This document shows, in pieces, positions 57,401 through 64,000 of a stretch of DNA of 64,000 bases; position 1 is the first letter of the stretch, and each line of letters begins with the position of its first letter. This DNA is from Margaritifera margaritifera (Eukaryota > Mollusca > Bivalvia > Unionida > Margaritiferidae), in NCBI GenBank assembly GCA_029931535.1, contig JAQPZY010001628.1:3548501-3612500 (forward strand), in the 5' to 3' direction. Under the pieces are notes generated by a model, which was not told the origin of the DNA, made no database searches, and worked only from the letters and a program-made list of their open reading frames with translations. The position numbers were made by a program, and so were the translations under genes.

Positions 57401-59618
57401 CAAAATAAAAGCAAAAGCAAAATTAAAAAAAGACAGGTAAAAACGGTTAGTGATTCATTTTTTTTAAAGCTTATTTGACCATTATCTAAATTTCACGAGA
57501 GAACATTTGATTCATTTCGCATATGCGTCTGGGATAGAAAAGTAAACGAACTTGATGATTATCCATCTAACAACTTACAGATCGATATAAAGAAATTGTT
57601 TGCCCACCGTTTCAAATACAAAAGAGGTAAGGTTGCAGTGCCAATATTCGTAAATTCTTAGATTTAAATATTTTTCTTATGGATTCAGTAACTGGCTGTA
57701 TATTTTTTACACTGTCACTCCTTTGATAAAGGCATAAAAGGAAGTGAATCCTTATTGGCAATGAGATGTGGCATTCGAGGCAAATTGATCGTTTGTGATC
57801 AAGATTACAATAACCGACAAGTCTTCTCAATGTGATATGTGTATTCCTTCAAAGGATTCATCTTATTAAAGTCTCGTTGTATACTTTGAAATGCAGAGTT
57901 TCATATGTCTGCAATTCTTTTCAATAGCAGGCAATAACGTCTGGAAACCTTATTCGTACTTGCATGAAAATGGAGTCTTCTATATAAAACTAAAGACAAA
58001 TGCATTCGTTTCGAATTGTTATAATCAAACATATAAAATATTTAACTTAAAGAAGCAAATTGTTTTTTTGTGGTGACGATGCTAGTCAGATAGTACCAAT
58101 ATTATACTGAAATTAAAATTAATTGCTGCGATATCCTTAGAAATTATTGATAGCATCTGGGTGAGCGTGCGGTAGCGTCTTATACTCTTCAAAAGTTTTC
58201 ACAAAACGCGTTATCATCATAAAAGTGAAACATTATGATCAATGAAATATAAAAGATGTACATAAATTTGCATAGTGTTCTTTATTTCCTTAAGTTATAT
58301 CATAATTTAATGGAAAAAAATTCAGTAGTTTTTGAATTTAAATAAACGATATCTTCATTTTCTTTACTTCCCCATTTCTTTTCACTGCCAAATTAAAAGT
58401 AAAGTCCTTAAGGAAAAGTTCTTCTGTGCTGATTGTTACACGGTAATTGAGCACTTTTTATGACAGCCTGTTCCTTAACACACTTTTGATCCTGTTCATC
58501 ATTAAAAATGACGTTTCAGAGTCTGAAAAAAAAAATTGAGCATGAATTTTGTTAATGCATGTGCAAAAAAGATAATAAAAAAACCTTAAATTCTAATTAA
58601 GTGAATTACCAAGGACAAATTCTTGAAGAGTCAAGACGGTGATGTGTTTTCCAATAATCACGACAGAAGCACAAAAGATAACGGCTAAAGGAGTGAGTCG
58701 TTATTTTTGATTATTTTAATTACATACTCAAGAACATGAGTCATTTGAGTGCTAGGGCTTGGAACTAAGTGACAGGATGTTTATTTTAACACATTACTTT
58801 TTAAAGGATAGCGGGAAACATAAATAGCATCTCTGCATGGGTGCATTGGGTATCGGCGGGTTCTAAAGGCGTCGCAGGCTGAAATTATAGTATGTCGGGA
58901 CCGCGACGGTAAAAAGCCCTAGGAAGAAAACTGAATTAAACTATTTAAAAAATGGCATTTTTCCCCATTTATTTGAAATTACTTACAATTGGTATTGAAG
59001 AGCAATTCAGCGAAGTGATTCTTAGTGTTCACAACAACTCAGATATTGCCTCCATGGCCGACTCGATCACATTCATCGTATGATTAGTGATTTCGTAATA
59101 TAGAGAGGATATTTGCTTGAAACGAATGAATAACGGATATATTTCATCGAATGTGTGAAAAACTCAGTATTTCACACGTTATGTGGTCTTTTCTGCCACT
59201 TCACTTAGAGACACTCGTTCATGACTTTTTAAAATATGAATTCTCTTCACCTCTGATTGACCGTTTGAAGCTGATTCTCTATATTATACAAGCTGCACAC
59301 TGTTCAGTGTACCCATTATAGGATGGCACAGGGTTTATATAAAAGGAAGAATCTATTCGAGAGAAATGGAATAATATCCTACAAAACACTAAATATTGCC
59401 ATCGTATTCACACTTAAAACTGATAATCTTACTATTCATTATTCCCGTTGAGTAGCCAAGAGTCTTAACCGTAATCGTAACCTTTTAAGATGATAAATAT
59501 AACATAGAGAGACGATTGGTAAAGCTACAAACCAACGAACATCGACCTCTCTGTGCAATGATGGACTTTGACCGTGCCCCGCCATTACATCTTGCGAACA
59601 ATGTACAGAGTTATGATC
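57401..59618. other. no gene recognised
   Basis: AT-rich DNA. Frames at 57612-57830 (minus) and 57891-58076 (plus) have no motif. Confidence 0.5.
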
Positions 59619-59776
59619 CTTGTACCCAGGGCCGGATTAAGGTTATGAGGGGCCTAAGGCCAGTAGGAGGGAAGGTCGCTCAGCTGTTACTTCAATATGG
59701 AATGGAGGGCCTACAAAATATGTACAAAATATGAGGGCGTAATTAGCAAATGGATTAATCCTGTCCTGCTTGTACC
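59619..59776. mobile_element. hAT-type MITE, 142 bp, with perfect 8-bp target duplication
   Basis: CTTGTACC occurs at 59619-59626 and 59769-59776. The element (59627-59768) begins CAGGGCCGGATTAAGG and ends GGATTAATCCTGTCCTG, whose reverse complement CAGGACAGGATTAATCC matches the start. GAGGGGCCTAAGGCC lies just inside the left end and GAGGGCCTAC further in. Different family from the MITE at 15112. Confidence 0.93.
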
Positions 59777-60390
59777 TCTGTAGCTATCTTATTTAGGGTA
59801 GTTTTTTCTCTCTACTTTTCCTCCCTTTACACAGCATTCTTGATACGTGCAGCCATAATATTGCAATAAAGATTGATGTTTAAATGGTTGTTTCTTTTTC
59901 TTTTCATAGCTCCATAAGGGAGAAGAAAAAAAACACAAGCAACCACTAACACATACGTCTGTGTGTACACCTTTTTTTGTTTACTAAATCAACCTTTGAT
60001 TTTTTTTTTGATGGAAAATTTCTATTGCTATAGTCTCTCACAGAAGTTCAGAAGTATTTGTAAAAAAGTGGTTGCACAAGTTCTCGCCACCCAATATTAA
60101 TTTCTCGCAATGAGTCAGCTACACTTCCTAACGGTGGTGGTAGTGGTGGTGGGTCTCGCGTCTCAATGTTTTGTTGTTGTTGTTGTATCATCCATGTGGT
60201 TTCTTGAAATAAATGAATGTCTTTCGCTGTGACTCAGTTTGTCTTAAAACAAAATGGTCGACACCCTCTATGATGGCAAACATACAAAATCACAGAATTT
60301 CTTAACTACCCTTACGTTTCTTGTGTGATAGCGTGTAAGTATAGAGCGTGTATATAAACACTCCTACCCTTTTCGTTAGATAAGTAGAGG
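59777..60390. other. no gene recognised
   Basis: Contains CAATAAAGATTGATG near 59864, similar to the LINE 3' ends in this window but with no element around it, a GGTGGT run near 60133 and a short (GTT)n near 60173. Confidence 0.45.
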
Positions 60391-60392
60391 TG

Positions 60393-60437
<45 letters not shown>
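60391..60437. repeat. (GT)n microsatellite
   Basis: About 46 bases of GT; the following minisatellite units carry GTGTGTGT at their junctions and may have grown from its edge. Confidence 0.96.
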
Positions 60438-60442
<5 letters not shown>

Positions 60443-60454
60443 TAGATTGTATTC

Positions 60455-61035
60455 AAAAAGCAGTTGCTTGATAGTAGGGTGTGTGTGTTTAGATTGTAAT
60501 AAAAAAGCGGTTGCTGGATAATGGGGTGTGTTGAATTACAATAAAAAAGCGGGTGCTGGACAGTACGGATGTGTGTTTGAATTATAATCAAAAAGCAGTT
60601 GCTGGATAGTAGGGGTGTGTGTTTGGATTGTAATAAAAAAAGCAGTTACTGGATAGTAGGGTTGTGTGTTTAGATTGTAATTAAAAAGGAGCTGCTGGAT
60701 ATTGGGGTGTATGTTGGACTATAATAAAATAAGCGGTTGCTGGATAGTAGAGGTATGTGTTTGGATTGTAATCAAAAGGCAGTTGCTGGCTAGTAGGGGT
60801 GTGTTTGTATTGTAATAAAAAAGCTGTTACTGGATAATGGGTGTGTGTGGTAAATTATAATCAAAAAGCAGTTGCTGAATAGTAGGGACGTGTGTTTGGA
60901 TTGTAATAAAAAACTAGGTGCTGGATAGTAGGGTATGTGTGGGATTGTAATTAGAAACTAGGTACTGGATAGTAGGGGTATGTGTGGGATTGTAATAAAC
61001 AAAAATGGGCTCTGGATACTAGAGTATGTGTCCGA
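60455..61035. repeat. ~45-bp minisatellite, about 13 copies
   Basis: Units read GTGTGTTTGGATTGTAATAA then AAAAGCAGTTGCTGGATAGTAGGG, with period 41-47 bases and moderate divergence (for example GCGGTTGCTGGATAATGGGG). Confidence 0.92.
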
Positions 61036-61159
61036 CTGTATCTAAAAATGTTAACATTACCATTCCCGTTTGTCCCCCATAAACTTTCGACCCTTTGTCC
61101 CTATAAACTTTCGACCATCAATATGCCAGTCCCTTTAGACCCCCGATCGTATTGTACTT

Positions 61160-61486
61160 AAGGATAGCAATAGTGATATTCCTATTTTTACATTATACTT
61201 AACGATGAATATAGAGGTTATCCGAATTTTAGATTTAACTTTACGATAAAAACTGAGTTATCCGTATTTTACATTATACTCAACGACGAAAATAGAGATT
61301 ATCTGAATTTTACATTTTACTTAAAACGAAAAACGGTGGTTATCCGAATTTTACATTATACTTAATGATGAAAATAGATGTTATCCAAAATTTAGATTTA
61401 AATTAACGATAAAAACTGAGTTATCAAATTTTGCATTATACTTAACGATGAAAATAGAGGTTATCCGAATTTTATATTTTACTTAA
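61160..61486. repeat. 41-bp minisatellite, left segment
   Basis: The unit TTATCCGAATTTTACATTAT plus ACTTAACGATGAAAATAGAGG repeats about eight times. The array is interrupted at 61487 and resumes at about 62135. Confidence 0.9.
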
Positions 61487-62120
61487 GGTGGCGCTCTACC
61501 GTTTCGTATTTTGCATCGGTTAAACTTTTAAAGAAAAGAATTTCCCAGGTTTTCCTCACTGGTAATCCTGACTATTTAAAAAAGACCTTGTATATCTTGT
61601 TAAAAGAACTTTTAAGTCACTTTATTTTGGTGTATGATTGATGGGTGCAATTTGGGTTACAGAGTATACAGCTTGGTCTTACTTAGGATGTGCTGCTCTC
61701 AAAAACTGCTAACTCCGCTTGGTCATTTTCACTTTCTGGACTTCAAAGGTAAATACAAAAAGAGCTGATAACTTTTTTCTACTTTTTATATATTTTGTAA
61801 TTCATTCATTGTACTTTCAGAAGCTGGTATTGTCTACTGGCAAAATTCGTTTCCCTATTTGAATACTGCTGAAAATAGTGTACTTTTGACTAATTTAGGC
61901 TGATTTTTCGAGTACTTGGAGCGGCCATTTCTGTCTGCTGTGTGCTTAGATCACGTACAATTTTCAATAGTACAATATATAAAGACATTTCAGCCATGGT
62001 ACATGAAAGTAGCATAGAAGTATGCCAGCATTCTCTCCATTGTGCATGTTGCAAATGCAAACAATTTCATCTTATACCTGTCACTCGCTCATAAGCACGT
62101 AATATCTGTAGAGCGCCCCC
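61487..62120. mobile_element. 634-bp inverted-repeat element inserted in the minisatellite
   Basis: Starts GGTGGCGCTCTACC and ends GTAGAGCGCCCCC; the reverse complement of the end, GGGGGCGCTCTAC, matches the start at 12 of 13. The flanking DNA on both sides is the same 41-bp minisatellite, which confirms insertion. Left flank is TTAA and right GAAG, so the target duplication is unclear (a Harbinger-type TAA with one change is possible). No coding frame; non-autonomous. Confidence 0.8.
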
Positions 62121-62134
62121 GAAGGAAAAAAAAA

Positions 62135-62280
62135 AAACCTGAGGTTATATGAATTTTACATTATATTTAACGACGAGAATAGAGTCATTCCGAATTTTAC
62201 ATTACACTTAAGGATGAAAAAAAAGATATTCCGAATTTTACATCCTAGTTAAGGATAAAACCATAAGTATCTGAAATATC
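62135..62280. repeat. 41-bp minisatellite, right segment
   Basis: Three to four further diverged units (ATTCCGAATTTTACATTACA, CTTAAGGATGAAAA) continue the array beyond the inserted element. Confidence 0.85.
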
Positions 62281-62317
62281 ATAACCTGACGATACAATCA
62301 GAGAATATTCCAAGATC

Positions 62318-62406
62318 GCGGCGGCTCTATCCAAAAAATGGCGGCGACCTTTGGAGGCAACCATTTTACATCAGAAACTATGAACAAAGTTTGGCGCCTA
62401 TGTTAA
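62318..62406 (+). promoter_or_regulatory. YY1-like AAAATGGCGGC site and short ATG frame (weak)
   Basis: GCGGCGGCTC and then CAAAAAATGGCGGCGACC stand out in AT-rich DNA. The YY1 consensus AANATGGCGGC is matched exactly, and such sites often overlap the first ATG of housekeeping genes. The frame from the ATG at 62339 reads MAATFGGNHFTSETMNKVWR and stops after two more codons. This could be a first exon or chance. Confidence 0.25.
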
Positions 62407-62410
62407 ATTC

Positions 62411-64000
62411 CCATAAGATGCGCGGTAATGTTAAATTTCCTTATGCCCCATAGTGCCAGTCTGCGCAATGATAATTTCCCGTAGACCCCTTAATCGCCAT
62501 CCTATACTACTGTTGGCTTAATTATCTCCGAAGTTTGAACTTTGAAATCACTTGTGATTTTGCAGAAAGTGTACTCAGTCCTCTTTAATTTATGTCCTCG
62601 CTAGCCTTATTATTTCATAATAAAAGTTGGATTCATTAAAATATATATGGTTATTGTAAAATGTTTGAAAAATTGGTTTCAATGTCTTATTAGATGAGTT
62701 TATTAGAAGGTGCCACAGATCACATTATAAAGGCCTCATGAAAACATCACGCATCTGAAACAATTTGACCGAGAAAGACATACTGTCTGACTAAAGAGAG
62801 GTAAATCGTTCCCTGTAATGAACGCTGAAGCGTGCATCTAAACGATCTACAGAATAAAAGGTATACAATTTATCCGAAACCTGGCATAACTTAACGTTTG
62901 TGCTAAATTCGGTGGATGGATATTACATTAGAGTCTTAAGAGCAATATTAACATTCAGCATATTTGACGATTATATCAGCAATTCTGGTACACATTGTTC
63001 TAAGACAAAATGTGTTTTTCGGAAACCGACTTGAAAGAAGCAATTTAGTCACATCAAATGATGATCTTCTAATTAACAATCCACTTTATACTGAAATTGA
63101 AAAAAGCAATATGTAAAATATACTGCATATAAATTAAATTATACTACCTGTTGATACGTGTTTTCCTTGATAAATCGTGCCGATAAAACCTCGTAGGGTT
63201 GGATTTCATATTTTATTAGAAACAAGGCTTTGTCTGGCTCCCGATGGATGTTTTTCCTCAAATTATGCGTTGGCATAGAAACAAAATTTGATCTTATTCT
63301 CAAAACCTAAATGTTATTATTACAGGGGTTTACAAATTAATCTTAAAACTCGTGTATGGACCGGTGTGGTAGGAAATAAATAGACCTATTTTTTTGAAAA
63401 AAAGTTATACCCCTTCCATGTGACGAAGTCAAGCTAGACAAGCGCCAAATTGAATCATTACGGATCAGATAATGTTGATTGGTGGCAATCTAAGTATTTT
63501 CTTTAATACTAATGTAATCTGCATGCTGTCATGGATGAAGTGAACAGTTGCGAGTCTCTTGAAAAAGCAATAAAATGATTATTTCTGTTGAGAAATAAAC
63601 AAATTTGTGAAGAATATTTATGCATTCAGAAGGGAACACTCCCAAATATACCGATATTATCGTCATTTACAAATATCTCGGTGTCAATCTATTGTATATA
63701 TTTCCGCTAAAAGTCTTAAATAATCTTAAATAATTTTCCAAAGATGGTTATTGTCAATGTGTAGTTTTATCTCTTTATTTATTTGTACTGATAAAGGTCT
63801 GAAGAAAAACATTTTGTTTCATGCAGTACACCTTAAGACAAAATTGATGTTTTAAATACCTTGAAAACTATTACATTACTTTATTTATTGAATCACTCTC
63901 TCCACTGTACAGAGTAATAAATAACTAGAAGCAACACAAGTGAGTCTAGTACATGTCTGAACGTGATTCTGTGTTCTTTATTCGATAAAAAAGTAAAATA
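62411..64000. other. no gene recognised
   Basis: AT-rich DNA to the window edge, with no frame, repeat or RNA gene I can support. Confidence 0.5.

Noticed and set aside
59864..59880. LINE 3' end (CAATAAAGATTGATG)
   Set aside because: Only the last word matches; no RT sequence, tail or target duplication is seen around it.

Overview
The window reads as AT-rich, intergenic or intronic DNA from an animal nuclear genome. The best guess is a lophotrochozoan, probably a mollusc such as a coleoid cephalopod; this is inferred from repeat style, not from any host gene. It holds Penelope-like, non-LTR, mariner, hAT, ISL2EU-like and MULE-like relics, tRNA-headed SINEs with 12-bp target duplications, dense microsatellites and many minisatellites. 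No intact host protein gene was found. Almost every convincing protein signal is a decayed mobile-element gene with frameshifts or stops.

Layout, left to right. 0-4 kb: a 39-bp repeat, a GAA tract and a decayed Penelope-like element (RT plus GIY-YIG, minus strand). 6.5-9.3 kb: three adjoining satellites, namely a homogeneous 47-bp array, an array built of 11-mers grouped in threes, and a 33-bp array. 10.1-14.9 kb: an old direct tandem duplication of about 2 kb, with a 37-bp minisatellite and (TA)n tracts inserted in it. 15.1 kb: a hAT-type MITE with a perfect 8-bp target duplication. 16.9 kb: an integrase fragment. 18.65-19.43 kb: a tandem pair of tRNA-headed SINE-like units. 20.1 kb: a fold-back MITE with two internal hairpins; its sister copy lies at 50.1 kb. 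20.45-21.55 kb: a 27-bp satellite. 23.4-25.6 kb: a mariner transposon nested inside a LINE RT gene. 26.3-27.3 kb: a 30/32-bp minisatellite open in all three minus-strand frames. 30.7-36.0 kb: a multi-frame, stop-interrupted, protein-like block on the minus strand that I do not recognise, split by a textbook SINE insertion. 36.3-38.2 kb: a truncated LINE tail between 123-bp direct repeats, and a second SINE with a 12-bp duplication. 42.4-45.7 kb: a LINE C-terminal relic (+) and a 5'-truncated LINE (-) bounded by 42-bp duplications. 49.2-49.9 kb: a MULE-like FLYWCH fragment. 50.7-51.7 kb: a degenerate ~135-bp satellite. 52.3-54.0 kb: converging DDE_Tnp_4 and SWIM/YqaJ gene relics, consistent with one ISL2EU-type transposon. 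59.6 kb: a second hAT MITE with a perfect 8-bp duplication. 60.4-62.3 kb: two minisatellites, one split by a 634-bp inverted-repeat element.

The parts act as a history of insertions rather than a pathway. SINE copies share one 3' tail, which suggests a common LINE partner. LINE copies with the same 3' end have unusually long target duplications. Satellites and (TA)n tracts sit beside or inside transposon scars. Boundaries drawn from paired target duplications are firm; protein-family calls on decayed genes rest on motifs read by eye; the 30.7-36.0 kb block is the main unknown.
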